Counted from the stretch's first letter, positions 45,003 to 54,442 are shown. The stretch: DNA of 64,000 nucleotides from Coprococcus sp. OM04-5BH (GCF_003482105.1 NZ_QULM01000007.1:22383-86382), one strand, 5' to 3'. The notes: generated by a model not told the origin, from the sequence alone. Made by a program: numbers and translations.

Positions 45003-45506
45003 TCACAAGTTTTCAGGATTGTTGTTTACATAAGTACAGAATTTGAACCTATGCCCCTTCTCCTCATATTCCTCTGACTCATCCACCATCTTCCATCTAT
45101 CCATATCATCAAGCACAGGCAGATATGCATCTGCAATAAACTCTTCATCTATCTTTGTTATTACCGCTCCGTCACAATATTGCAAAAGCTGTTCATAAAC
45201 AGACGCTCCTCCTATGACAAATACCTTATCGCTCTCCTGTCCGGCCAGAACTTCCTTAAGCTCTTCAATAGAATGTACAACCATTGCTCCCTCTATATCA
45301 AGCTCCTTATTTCTACTTAAAACTATATTCTTCCTTCCCGGAAGAGGTCTCGCCCCCGGAAATCCCTCTATAGTCTTTCTTCCAAGTATGACCGTGCCGC
45401 CTATTGTAAGAGTTTTAAAATTTTTGAGGTCAGAAGATATCCTTGTAAGAAGCTCTCCTTTATATCCTATACCCCAGTTTCTGTCTACTGCTGCTATCAT
45501 CTTCAT
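45003..45506 (-). CDS. folA: Dihydrofolate reductase
   Basis: Reduces dihydrofolate to tetrahydrofolate with NADPH, recycling the dihydrofolate made by ThyA. The 167-residue protein has the N-terminal MIAAVDRNWGIGYKGEL, the acidic substrate residue in ISSDLKNFKTLT, the NADPH-binding GGTVILGRKTIEGFPGARPLPGR, and VFVIGGASVYEQLL. The length is normal. It follows thyA by 32 bp on the same strand, the usual dTMP-cycle operon. Confidence 0.97.
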   Translation of the reverse strand: MKMIAAVDRNWGIGYKGELLTRISSDLKNFKTLTIGGTVILGRKTIEGFPGARPLPGRKNIVLSRNKELDIEGAMVVHSIEELKEVLAGQESDKVFVIGGASVYEQLLQYCDGAVITKIDEEFIADAYLPVLDDMDRWKMVDESEEYEEKGHRFKFCTYVNNNPENL

Positions 45507-45538
45507 GGCAAATATCCCTCTCCATTTCTGTATCTTTA

Positions 45539-46369
45539 CTATATTGCTATAGGTATGTTCTTAACCTGCGGGCCGGTAACATAGTCCTCTATAGTGAAAT
45601 CATCCAGTGTGAAATCATAGAAGTTCTTAACATCCGGATTCATGCTGAATTTAGGTGCCGGATATGTCGGTCTGCTTATAAGCTCCTTAACAATAGGTAT
45701 ATGCCTGTCATATATATGTGCGTCCGCGATAACATGCACAAGCTCTCCTGCCTTGAAGCCTGACACCTGGGCTATCATATGGAGCAATGCCGCATACTGG
45801 ACAACGTTCCAGTTATTTGCAGCCAGAACATCCTGTGAACGCTGGTTAAGGATTGCATTAAGCCTGTCTCCCGTAACATTAAAGGTCATGCTGTAGGCAC
45901 ATGGATAAAGGTTCATCTCAGACAGGTCAGCATGAACATAGATATTGGTCATCATTCTTCTGCTGTATGGATTCGTCTTAAGATCATATAAAAGTCTGTC
46001 TACCTGATCCATCATTCCCTCTTTATACTTGTGCTTCACGCCAAGCTGGTATCCGTATGCCTTTCCTATGGAACCGTCCTTATCAGCCCAGCTATCCCAT
46101 ATATGGCTCTTAAGATCATTGACATTATTGGATTTCTTCTGCCAGATCCACAATATCTCATCTATGGCAGACTTTATATAAGTCTTTCTGAGCGTTATGG
46201 CTGGAAATTCCTTTGAAAGATCATACCTGTTCACCACGCCGAATTTCTTTATGGTGTAGGCATATTCTCCATCCTCCCATTTTGGTCTGACTTTTTCCCC
46301 CTCGGTACTGTATCCGTTTTCTATTATATCCTTGCACATGTTGATAAATAATTCATCAGCTCTGCTCAT
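45539..46369 (-). CDS. thyA: Thymidylate synthase ThyA, divergent
   Basis: Methylates dUMP to dTMP using methylenetetrahydrofolate. The 276-residue protein has the phosphate-binding Arg pair in NPYSRRMMTNIY, the nucleophilic Cys in YPCAYSMTF, QRSQDVLAANNWNVVQYAALLHM with the dUMP-selecting Asn, and DAHIYDRHIPIV. The sequence after the cysteine differs from the common PPCH-type motif (Ala instead of His), so it belongs to a divergent ThyA branch. The pairing with folA supports the dTMP role. GGAGGAG precedes the ATG. It is divergent from the XRE pair. Confidence 0.93.
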   Translation of the reverse strand: MSRADELFINMCKDIIENGYSTEGEKVRPKWEDGEYAYTIKKFGVVNRYDLSKEFPAITLRKTYIKSAIDEILWIWQKKSNNVNDLKSHIWDSWADKDGSIGKAYGYQLGVKHKYKEGMMDQVDRLLYDLKTNPYSRRMMTNIYVHADLSEMNLYPCAYSMTFNVTGDRLNAILNQRSQDVLAANNWNVVQYAALLHMIAQVSGFKAGELVHVIADAHIYDRHIPIVKELISRPTYPAPKFSMNPDVKNFYDFTLDDFTIEDYVTGPQVKNIPIAI

Positions 46370-46471
46370 ACTGTTTCTCCTCCGTATACTTTATAAACAC
46401 TTCCTCTATTCTACATTATTCCCGGCAAAAAAAGAAGAACAAATATTATTTGACATATTTCCTCTGCAAAT

Positions 46472-46511
46472 ATACCAATTATACCCATAAACCATACCAG
46501 TTATACCCATA
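46472..46511. repeat. Two 18-bp direct repeats with 22-bp period (possible operator)
   Basis: Copies at 46472-46489 and 46494-46511 differ at one base and share ATACCA-TTATACCCATA. The 22-bp period equals two helical turns. They lie between thyA and the first XRE gene, upstream of a TATACT -10 box at 46537-46542 for the XRE gene. They could bind one of the XRE proteins. Confidence 0.6.
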
Positions 46512-46628
46512 CAGACAAATTCCGCGTCTTTCGTTATATACTACATTCACACGAACCACATAAGCTTATTTGTTTCGCTATCTAAAAAGTCGGCGGATAT
46601 CAGCCCCTAATATGCAAGGAGAAATAAA

Positions 46629-47171
46629 ATGTCCAAAAAAAACACAAACAGTAACAACACAAATACATCACCTGCTGCCACAGCCGGGAACAAAGACATG
46701 TTCTGTAAGCTTCTCCGTCACTACAGGCAGAAGAAGAATTTAAGTCAACGTGAACTGGGTCTTATGCTGGGTTTATCAAGAAGCGGCTATGCCAATTATG
46801 AAAATGGAGCCTGTCTTCCCTGTATAGACCAGATAAATCTACTATCCGAAATACTCGATTATGATTTTTTATTTGCATTTACCAGGGCAAACGCCAGCAT
46901 TGCAAGTTATGAGAGAAAAAAAGAACCTGCGATGCTTGTATGCGACAACGCAGGAAATTATCATTACGATTCACGATTCCCGGGAGAAGCCGAAGATCTC
47001 CAACCCACCGAGACCATAAAACCCGATCCGGATCAGGTTGAATTGCTTAGGCTATACAATGACATAACAGACTGGGACAAACGCCTCATAAAAGAATATA
47101 TGAAATTGAAAAGGAGTACATACAATGAACAACACATGCACATTTATGAAAAACCTGAGGGTGCTGAATAA
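46629..47171 (+). CDS. XRE-family helix-turn-helix regulator
   Basis: 180 residues. After a Ser/Asn/Thr-rich, probably disordered N-terminus (1-23), a Cro/C1-type helix-turn-helix spans about 25-80 (LLRHYRQKKNLSQRELGLML, LSRSGYANYENGACLP). The rest is an unrecognised region with conserved-looking DPDQVELLRLYNDITDWDKR near 137-157, which resembles the C-terminal part of many clostridial XRE proteins. An AAGGAG precedes the ATG. The 3' end overlaps the second XRE gene by 47 bp in another frame, so translation is probably coupled. It is divergent from thyA. The targets are unknown. Confidence 0.88.
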   Translation: MSKKNTNSNNTNTSPAATAGNKDMFCKLLRHYRQKKNLSQRELGLMLGLSRSGYANYENGACLPCIDQINLLSEILDYDFLFAFTRANASIASYERKKEPAMLVCDNAGNYHYDSRFPGEAEDLQPTETIKPDPDQVELLRLYNDITDWDKRLIKEYMKLKRSTYNEQHMHIYEKPEGAE

Positions 47172-47508
47172 CCTCACCCAGGAGGAACTGTCACAGCGCA
47201 TAGGCATAACAGCCTCTGCCTACTCGCACTTTGAAACCGGTATTCGCCAGCCGGATATTAACACTCTTGTTAAGCTCTGCTGTTTCTACAAGATAAATAT
47301 CATGCATTTAATATATCTGGTCTGTATGGATATGTGCCCCACAGAGGATCAAGACCCCGGAATGTTCCAGATATTCACATACGGAAGCCTCTGTTCCTCA
47401 GATGAGAATACTCTTATCACAAAATTCCGACGGCTTGATCCTGATGATAAGCAAAACGCCCTGCTTTTCATTACCGCTGCCGAGATCACTGAAAATGAGA
47501 ATCATTAA
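47125..47508 (+). CDS. Second XRE-family helix-turn-helix regulator
   Basis: 127 residues with a helix-turn-helix at about 8-62 (MKNLRVLNNLTQEELSQRIG, ITASAYSHFETGIRQPDINT) and a C-terminal region ending in a LDPDDKQNALLFI helix. It starts inside the preceding XRE gene; AAAAGGAG lies 9-10 nt before the ATG. Two related DNA-binding proteins from overlapping genes suggest a heteromeric or counteracting pair. The 3' end overlaps the convergent radical SAM gene by 23 bp. Confidence 0.85.
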   Translation: MNNTCTFMKNLRVLNNLTQEELSQRIGITASAYSHFETGIRQPDINTLVKLCCFYKINIMHLIYLVCMDMCPTEDQDPGMFQIFTYGSLCSSDENTLITKFRRLDPDDKQNALLFITAAEITENENH

Positions 47509-48382
47509 GTACCCGCCTGTTGATCTCATTTAACACTTTCTTCTTGTCACCGCTCCACAGCGGAGCAACAAGGAGACTCTTAGGGCCATCCCCTGTGAGC
47601 CTGTGTACCACCATACCCGTCGGTATGACTTCTATGCAGGCTCTCAGGATATCTATATACTGATCCAGTGTCAGCACTTCAAAGTCTCCTTTCTCATACA
47701 TTTCACACAAGGCAGTATTCTTAAGCACATGAAGGAGCTGGAATTTTATACCTTGTACACCCGAATTTCCTATATACTCTGCAGTCGCAACCATATCCTC
47801 CTTTGTTTCGTAGGGAAGTCCTATTATCATATGGGTTATTATATGGACGTCTATAGTCTTTAGCAGAGAAACCGCGGCGTCATATTCAGAAAGCTCATAG
47901 CACCTGTTTATAAGCCTTACGGTATCCTCATGTATAGTCTGAAGTCCCAGTTCCACCCATACAGGCTTTATACGGCATAACTCATCAAGAGCAGCCACAA
48001 CTCTTTCATTAATGCAGTCAGGTCTTGTGGCTATGGACAGCCCACATATACTGTCATTTTCTATAGCCTCCATAAACTTGGCACGGAGCACGTCAATATC
48101 TCCGTAGGTATTGGTAAACGACTGGAAGTATCCGATATAATGATCTCCCTTAAACTTCCCATTTACCCTTTCCTTTGCCTTTTCTATCTGTTCAGTTATA
48201 CTTAAATTTCTTTTCTGGGAAAAATCTCCGGAGCCTGATTCACTACAGAAAATGCAGCCTGCATATCCTCTGGTTCCATCCCTGTTAGGACATGTGCAGC
48301 CTGCATTTAATGATATCTTGTATACCTTCTCCGAGAATACATCCCGCATATACTGGTTTGCTGTATATATCTTCATATTCAC
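47486..48382 (-). CDS. TIGR01212-family radical SAM protein (YhcC-like)
   Basis: A 298-residue radical SAM enzyme of the TIGR01212 family. The N-terminal cluster motif is NAGCTCPNRDGTRGYAGCIF with a following Cys, the family's spaced-cysteine arrangement. Later motifs are GYFQSFTNTYGD, LSIATRPDCI, WVELGLQTIHEDT and THMIIGLPYETKEDM. The biochemical role of most members is not settled to my knowledge. It lies 27 bp downstream of the pyrophosphatase gene and is probably co-transcribed with it. It ends within the convergent XRE gene. Confidence 0.92.
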   Translation of the reverse strand: MNMKIYTANQYMRDVFSEKVYKISLNAGCTCPNRDGTRGYAGCIFCSESGSGDFSQKRNLSITEQIEKAKERVNGKFKGDHYIGYFQSFTNTYGDIDVLRAKFMEAIENDSICGLSIATRPDCINERVVAALDELCRIKPVWVELGLQTIHEDTVRLINRCYELSEYDAAVSLLKTIDVHIITHMIIGLPYETKEDMVATAEYIGNSGVQGIKFQLLHVLKNTALCEMYEKGDFEVLTLDQYIDILRACIEVIPTGMVVHRLTGDGPKSLLVAPLWSGDKKKVLNEINRRVLNDSHFQ

Positions 48383-48409
48383 CCGATATTTATCTGTTAT
48401 TTATATGCA

Positions 48410-50056
48410 CTAAAGCTTCTCCATGGCACGTATCAGCTCAGGCACAACCTGTTTCTTTCTGGATACCAGACCTTCCACATATGCGTAGTTATCATCAAAA
48501 GACTTGCCAAATGCCACCTGGCAAAGCTGCTTGGCGATACTGCCCTTACACAATACTCCTGAACCTTCATCCAGTATATCTGTCATAATGAACAGACATA
48601 TATCGCAATCGGCAAATTCCGTATCCTTCATGTACTTCTTCATCTTGGCTGTTATACCGCTAAGTTCATCCTTGCTTATGGATGTTATCTGTCCTATACC
48701 TACAACTTTATCTCCAACATCAAACTTCTTATAATCCTGATGGAGTATCTCTTCAGTGGTCTTTCCCGTAAGATTACTTCCGGCTGTGAACATGGACATG
48801 GCAAGTTCCTTGAGATCTACCTCGGCTATACCTGCCAGTTCCTTGGCATATAGTTCATCCACCGGTGTACAGGTAGGTGACTTAAACATAAGCGTATCTG
48901 AAAGTATGGCGGCACACATAAGTCCTGCCGTAGCCCTGTCAGGGAAAATATTCTGCTCCTTGTACATCATATATATAATGGTAGCTGTACAGCCAAGAGG
49001 CAGATTTCTGAAATAAACCGGAGCCACAGTTTCAACGCTGCCTATCCTGTGGTGGTCTATTATCTCAAGAATCTCAGCCTTGTCTATATTATCTACCGAC
49101 TGGCTTCTCTCATTATGATCCACAAGTATAATCTGTTTTTTTCTGGAATTAATAAAGTTTCTTCGTGATACAAGACCCTTGTACATTCCGTACTTGTTCA
49201 CCACAGGGAAATATCTGTATCTGGTCTTAGACATAACTCCCTTAAGGGTCTCTATGGTGTCCTCTTCTCTGAATGTGTATATATTGTCCTTTATCATAAA
49301 ATGCTTTATAGGCATACTCTGACCTATAAGTCTCGCAACGGTGTAAGTGTCATACCCGCTTATGATCACAGTGCATCCTGCTGCCTTCGCCTCCTCAAGC
49401 ACCTTATCTGACACACAGTCAACCAGACATACAATAAGCATGCCTGCACCATTTTCAATAGCTGTATGCTGAGGTTTCTCCCTGTCTCCAAGAATTATTA
49501 TATCATGGGGCTTTATATATTGCTTCATAACGTCCACATGAGCAGCGCCTATCATGACCTTACCGGATGGAACCACTGCATTTTCATCTCCAACCAGCAT
49601 CTCCCCATGTATGGTATCTATAACATCCTTACAGGTGGTTCCTGCCCTATAGAGTACATCAGAATCATTTGTAAGAAAATACGCCTCTGCTATATCACCT
49701 ACGGTAACAAGCCCCTTAATCTTTCCATCATCTACTACAGGAAGTGTCGTGGCGTCATTTTCCTGCATAAGTTCAAACGCTTTCTTTAAGGTAATATCTC
49801 CCGACACTCCATCCACCAGTCTATAGGTTATGTCCTTAACCTGAGAATCAACGTCTGAAAGCAGTTCCGGTGTCTTAACTCCAAATCTCTTAAGTACATA
49901 TTCTGTCTCTTTATTCAATTTTCCTGCCCGCTTAGGGAAATACTTATTCTCAGTCAAGTTCTTAAGGTTTGCATAGGCAATGGCAGAACATATGGAATCC
50001 GTATCAGGGTTCTTATGTCCTATTATAAATACCTCATCAGCCGGTGTATTATGCAT
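48410..50056 (-). CDS. Manganese-dependent inorganic pyrophosphatase with CBS and DRTGG domains
   Basis: Hydrolyses pyrophosphate to phosphate; the regulatory insert senses adenine nucleotides in this subclass. The 548-residue protein has the DHH metal motif IIGHKNPDTDSICSAIAY, a first CBS domain (about 70-125), a DRTGG-type domain (about 135-245), a second CBS domain (about 250-305), then VDHNERSQSV, the second metal motif LEIIDHHRIG and the DHHA2 domain (about 360-548). In characterised relatives AMP/ADP inhibit and ATP or diadenosine polyphosphates activate. The ATG has almost no Shine-Dalgarno and lies 16 bp after a perfect 24-bp palindrome, so initiation may be regulated. Confidence 0.94.
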   Translation of the reverse strand: MHNTPADEVFIIGHKNPDTDSICSAIAYANLKNLTENKYFPKRAGKLNKETEYVLKRFGVKTPELLSDVDSQVKDITYRLVDGVSGDITLKKAFELMQENDATTLPVVDDGKIKGLVTVGDIAEAYFLTNDSDVLYRAGTTCKDVIDTIHGEMLVGDENAVVPSGKVMIGAAHVDVMKQYIKPHDIIILGDREKPQHTAIENGAGMLIVCLVDCVSDKVLEEAKAAGCTVIISGYDTYTVARLIGQSMPIKHFMIKDNIYTFREEDTIETLKGVMSKTRYRYFPVVNKYGMYKGLVSRRNFINSRKKQIILVDHNERSQSVDNIDKAEILEIIDHHRIGSVETVAPVYFRNLPLGCTATIIYMMYKEQNIFPDRATAGLMCAAILSDTLMFKSPTCTPVDELYAKELAGIAEVDLKELAMSMFTAGSNLTGKTTEEILHQDYKKFDVGDKVVGIGQITSISKDELSGITAKMKKYMKDTEFADCDICLFIMTDILDEGSGVLCKGSIAKQLCQVAFGKSFDDNYAYVEGLVSRKKQVVPELIRAMEKL

Positions 50057-50071
50057 ATACTATACCAAATA

Positions 50072-50095
50072 CAGGCGTGATATATATCACGCCTG
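50072..50095. promoter_or_regulatory. Perfect 24-bp palindrome before the pyrophosphatase gene
   Basis: Fully self-complementary, with half-site CAGGCGTGATAT. It lies 16-39 bp before the start codon and about 70 bp after the carB stop. With no T-run it is a poor terminator. It could be a repressor operator or an mRNA hairpin covering the initiation region. A second perfect inverted repeat, ATCTTCTTAT/ATAAGAAGAT, lies at 50126-50158. Confidence 0.6.
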
Positions 50096-50165
50096 CTATC
50101 CTTCTTTTTAAATTTTAAGCGTAACATCTTCTTATATTGTGTTTCTTAATAAGAAGATTATACTA

Positions 50166-53100
50166 CTATATTTCACTGATATCTACAAGTGAAAGTTTTC
50201 TGTCAGCAGATGTCTCAAGACTTGTTAAGAGTGCGTCTGCTGTGTCAAGGCTTGTAAGACATGTAACTCCTGTCTCTACTGCATGACGTCTTATTATAAA
50301 TCCATCCTTGCTCTTCTCAATACCCTGTGAAGGAGTATCTATGATCAGATCTATCTCATGGCTCAAGATAAGATCAAGAAGGTTAGGTGATGGCTCCTCT
50401 ACCTTGTTTATAAGCTTGGCAGGCACACCATTTTCATTGAGTACTCTGCAGGTGCTTCTTGTGGAATATATCTCGTAACCGATATTTACAAATCTTCTTC
50501 CGATATCTATTGCATCCATCTTATCGGAATCCTTTACTGTAAGTATCATCTTCTTGGTCTTAGGAAGATTTACACCGGCTCCAAGGAATGCCTTATACAG
50601 TGCTTCATTGTAATCCTTTGAAATACCAAGACATTCGCCTGTTGACTTCATCTCAGGTCCAAGGCTTATCTCAGCGCCTCTGATCTTCTCAAATGAGAAT
50701 ACAGGCTTCTTGATGGCAAAATACTCTGATTCAGGCTGGAGTCCCGGCTCATACTCCATATCCTTTATCTTCTCACCAAGGATAACCCTTGTGGCAAGAT
50801 CTACGATAGGTATTCCTGTAACCTTGCTTATATATGGAACTGTACGGCTTGAACGTGGATTTACCTCTATTACATATACTTCATCATTAAGAGCAATAAA
50901 CTGTATGTTTATAAGTCCTATAACGTGAAGGCTGTTGGCAAGCTTCTTGGTGTAATCAACTATTATCCTCTTTACCTTTGGTGAAAGGGTCTGGGCAGGA
51001 TATACGGATATACTGTCACCTGAATGTATTCCGGCTCTCTCTACATGCTCCATGATACCAGGGATAAGAATATCCTCTCCATCACATACAGCGTCAACCT
51101 CAACTTCCTTACCCATAAGGTACTTATCCACAAGAATAGGATGCTCCTGGGTATATCTGTTGATGATATCCATGAACTCTATTATATCCTTATCTGATAT
51201 GGCAATCTGCATACCCTGACCACCAAGAACATATGAAGGTCTTACAAGAACAGGATATCCAAGGCTGTTAGCTGCTTCAAGAGCCTCATCCCTTGTAAAT
51301 ACTGTATGTCCGGCAGGTCTTGGGATACAGCACTTCTCAAGGATCTCATCAAAGAGCTCTCTATCCTCTGCTGCGTCAACATTCTCTGCGCTTGTTCCAA
51401 GGATCTTAACTCCCATCTCCATGAGTGCTTCAGTAAGCTTGATGGCTGTCTGTCCTCCAAACTGCACTACCGCACCGTCCGGCTTCTCAAGATTTACAAT
51501 TGCTTCAACATCCTCTGCTGTAAGAGGCTCGAAGTAAAGCTTATCTGCTATATCAAAGTCTGTACTTACAGTCTCAGGGTTATTATTTACAATAATTGTC
51601 TCGTAACCCTTTCTTGCAAATGCCCATGTGCTGTGTACTGAACAGTAATCGAACTCGATACCCTGACCTATTCTGATAGGACCTGAACCAAGTATCATTA
51701 CCTTCTTTTTGCTGTTGTCCTCCACAACCTCATTCTCACCATCAAAGCATGAATAATAGTAAGGTGTGGCTGCGTCAAACTCTGCGGCACAGGTATCAAC
51801 CATCTTGAATGAAGCTGTGATACCATAGTCATATCTCATCTTTCTGATCTCTTTTTCTGTCTTTCCTACAAGACGGGCAATAACCTTATCAGGAAACTCA
51901 ACTCTCTTGATCTCCTTCATGAGCTCATAGGAGATATCTCCCTTAGACTGTATGATCTGTCTTTCCTTTCTTACAAGGTTATGGATCTTATCGATGAACC
52001 ACCTGTCTATCTTGGTGATATTGTATATCTCATCATATGAAATGCCTCTTCTTATGGCCTCGGCAATAACATATATTCTTCTGTCATCTACTCTGTGGAG
52101 AAGCTCAACAACCTCTTCATCAGTCATATCCTTATATCTGCTCGACCAGAGACTGTCTACATGCTGCTCAAGTGAACGGAGAGCCTTCATAAGGGCACCC
52201 TCGAAGTTTGTACAGATACTCATAACCTCACCGGTAGCCTTCATCTGTGTGGTAAGATCATGGTCTGCCTTTATGAACTTATCAAACGGAAGTCTAGGTA
52301 TCTTGACAACAACATAATCAAGAGCAGGCTCAAAGCTGGCATATGTCTTCTTGGTAATGGCATTTGGTATCTCATCCAGATTGTAGCCAAGAGCGATCTT
52401 GGCTGAAACCTTTGCTATAGGATAACCTGTAGCCTTTGACGCCAGTGCTGATGAACGGCTTACTCGAGGATTTACCTCTATAACGCAGTATTCAAATGAT
52501 GTTGGGTGAAGTGCGAACTGTACGTTACATCCACCTGTTATCTTGAGTTCTGATATGATATTAAGTGCTGCACTACGGAGCATCTGGTATTCCTTGTCTG
52601 CAAGAGTCTGAGATGGAGCAACTACTATTGAGTCACCCGTATGGACTCCCACAGGATCAAGATTTTCCATGTTACATACGGTGATACATGTGCCGTTAGC
52701 GTCACGCATTACCTCGTACTCTATCTCTTTCCAGCCTGCGATACATCTCTCTACAAGAACCTGTCCGACTCGTGAAAGTCTGAGGCCGTTCATAAGTATC
52801 TCTACAAATTCTTCCTCGTTGTTGGCGATACCGCCGCCACTTCCTCCAAGGGTGTACGCAGGACGGAGAACAACCGGATACCCGATCTTCTTTACAAATT
52901 CAAGACCATCATGAACTGTTGTTACAACCTCTGATGGGGCAACAGGCTCATGGATCTTCTCCATGGTCTTCTTGAACTCAAGTCTGTCCTCTGCCTTCTT
53001 AATAGTCTGGGCTGATGTACCTATAAGTCTTACATCCTGCTCCCTTAAGAAGCCGCTCTCCTCAAGCTCCATTGCAATATTAAGCGCTGCCTGCCCTCCA

Positions 53101-53369
53101 AGGGTAGGAAGAAGACTGTCAGGCTTCTCTTTCTCTATAACCGCCTTTACAACATCGGCAGTAAGGGGCTCTATATACACCTTATCGGCAATATCCTTAT
53201 CTGTCATGATAGTTGCCGGATTTGAATTTATAAGTACAACGCATATGCCCTCTTCCTTAAGGGATCTGCACGCCTGGGTTCCGGCATAGTCAAACTCTGC
53301 TGCCTGTCCGATTACAATAGGACCTGAACCTATAACTACAACCTTTTTGATATTTGCATTCTTTGGCAT
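50166..53369 (-). CDS. carB: Carbamoyl-phosphate synthase large subunit
   Basis: Makes carbamoyl phosphate from bicarbonate, ammonia from CarA, and two ATP, feeding pyrimidine and arginine synthesis. The 1067-residue protein has the duplicated ATP-grasp halves: GSGPIVIGQAAEFDYAGTQA and NPRVSRSSALASKATGYPIA in the first, GSGPIRIGQGIEFDYCSVH and NPRSSRTVPYISKVTGIPI in the second. A C-terminal allosteric domain follows (about 930-1067, with VEEPSPNLLDLI and IIRRHAVETGV). The length is standard. The start overlaps the carA stop by one base (TAATG). Confidence 0.99.
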   Translation of the reverse strand: MPKNANIKKVVVIGSGPIVIGQAAEFDYAGTQACRSLKEEGICVVLINSNPATIMTDKDIADKVYIEPLTADVVKAVIEKEKPDSLLPTLGGQAALNIAMELEESGFLREQDVRLIGTSAQTIKKAEDRLEFKKTMEKIHEPVAPSEVVTTVHDGLEFVKKIGYPVVLRPAYTLGGSGGGIANNEEEFVEILMNGLRLSRVGQVLVERCIAGWKEIEYEVMRDANGTCITVCNMENLDPVGVHTGDSIVVAPSQTLADKEYQMLRSAALNIISELKITGGCNVQFALHPTSFEYCVIEVNPRVSRSSALASKATGYPIAKVSAKIALGYNLDEIPNAITKKTYASFEPALDYVVVKIPRLPFDKFIKADHDLTTQMKATGEVMSICTNFEGALMKALRSLEQHVDSLWSSRYKDMTDEEVVELLHRVDDRRIYVIAEAIRRGISYDEIYNITKIDRWFIDKIHNLVRKERQIIQSKGDISYELMKEIKRVEFPDKVIARLVGKTEKEIRKMRYDYGITASFKMVDTCAAEFDAATPYYYSCFDGENEVVEDNSKKKVMILGSGPIRIGQGIEFDYCSVHSTWAFARKGYETIIVNNNPETVSTDFDIADKLYFEPLTAEDVEAIVNLEKPDGAVVQFGGQTAIKLTEALMEMGVKILGTSAENVDAAEDRELFDEILEKCCIPRPAGHTVFTRDEALEAANSLGYPVLVRPSYVLGGQGMQIAISDKDIIEFMDIINRYTQEHPILVDKYLMGKEVEVDAVCDGEDILIPGIMEHVERAGIHSGDSISVYPAQTLSPKVKRIIVDYTKKLANSLHVIGLINIQFIALNDEVYVIEVNPRSSRTVPYISKVTGIPIVDLATRVILGEKIKDMEYEPGLQPESEYFAIKKPVFSFEKIRGAEISLGPEMKSTGECLGISKDYNEALYKAFLGAGVNLPKTKKMILTVKDSDKMDAIDIGRRFVNIGYEIYSTRSTCRVLNENGVPAKLINKVEEPSPNLLDLILSHEIDLIIDTPSQGIEKSKDGFIIRRHAVETGVTCLTSLDTADALLTSLETSADRKLSLVDISEI

Positions 53370-54442
53370 TACTTAGACACCTCCATCATGTTCATAAATG
53401 TATCAAACAGATAACCGGAATCAAGAGGACCTGCACAGGCCTCAGGATGGAACTGGACTGTCTGTGCATTCTTTCCAAGATAATGTACACCCTCAACGGT
53501 TCCATCATTTACATTTACAAAGCTTACCTCAGCTATCTTTCTGTCAAGAGTCTCCTCCTTAACCATGTATCCGTGATTCTGGGTAGTAATATAAACCTTT
53601 CCTGTCTTAAGATCTCTTACAGGATGATTTGCACCTCTGTGTCCGTATTTCATTTTCTCTGTGTCCGCACCATTGGCAAGAGCCATTAACTGATGTCCAA
53701 GACAAATTGCAAATATTGGAATATCTGTTTGGAATAATTTCTTGATCTCATTGATTGTTACCTGACATGATTTAGGATCGCCAGGGCCATTAGTTAACAT
53801 AATTCCGTCAGGATTGTCTGCGATGATCTCTTCAGCCGGTGTTTCAGCCGGATATACTGTAACCTGGCAGTCTCTTTCAAGTAAAGATTTGACTATATTG
53901 TTTTTAACACCAAGGTCAATAACTGCTACCTTATAACCTGTTCCGGGATAGAACTCCTTCTCCTTGCATGTTACCTCAAGAACAACATGTCCCATCTCCC
54001 ATGCCTTGATCCTGCTTATGCATGTATCAAGATCATATGCCTCATCAGTAGTTATCATGCCCTTCATGGTACCCTTATTTCTAAGGATCTTTGTAAGAGC
54101 ACGGGTATCAATTCCCTCAATGCCCGTAATTCTATTATCTACAAGGAATCTGTTGATGTCTTCATTGCTTCTGAAGTTACTAGGATACTTACACAGCTCT
54201 CTTACAATAAATCCTGACTGCCATGGCTTTGTCGCCTCCATATCATCATAACATATTCCATAATTACCAATAAGGGGATATGTCATACAAACCGACTGAC
54301 CTGCATAAGAGGGATCTGTTAGAATTTCAAGATAGCCGGTCATTGAAGTATTGAATACGATCTCACTGATTATCTCTTCGGTAGAACCAATGCTGCTACC
54401 TTCAAATACATGTCCATCCTCCAGTATTAAAAAAGCCTTCAT
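53369..54442 (-). CDS. carA: Carbamoyl-phosphate synthase small subunit
   Basis: Glutaminase subunit that supplies ammonia to CarB through an internal tunnel. The 357-residue protein has the N-terminal CarA domain (AFLILEDGHVFEGSSIGS, EIVFNTSMTGYLEILTDPSY) and a class I glutamine amidotransferase domain with NGPGDPKSC, the nucleophile in FAICLGHQLMALANGA, and VQFHPEACAGPLDS holding the His-Glu pair. It leads carAB from a promoter at 54556-54584 with a leader of about 105 nt containing nine consecutive Ts. No PyrR-binding hairpin was recognised. Confidence 0.99.
   Translation of the reverse strand: MKAFLILEDGHVFEGSSIGSTEEIISEIVFNTSMTGYLEILTDPSYAGQSVCMTYPLIGNYGICYDDMEATKPWQSGFIVRELCKYPSNFRSNEDINRFLVDNRITGIEGIDTRALTKILRNKGTMKGMITTDEAYDLDTCISRIKAWEMGHVVLEVTCKEKEFYPGTGYKVAVIDLGVKNNIVKSLLERDCQVTVYPAETPAEEIIADNPDGIMLTNGPGDPKSCQVTINEIKKLFQTDIPIFAICLGHQLMALANGADTEKMKYGHRGANHPVRDLKTGKVYITTQNHGYMVKEETLDRKIAEVSFVNVNDGTVEGVHYLGKNAQTVQFHPEACAGPLDSGYLFDTFMNMMEVSK

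Noticed and set aside
46450..46477. TTGACA as -35 of an XRE promoter
   Set aside because: No good -10 follows at 16-18 bp. The better -10 (TATACT) is at 46537 with a poor -35.
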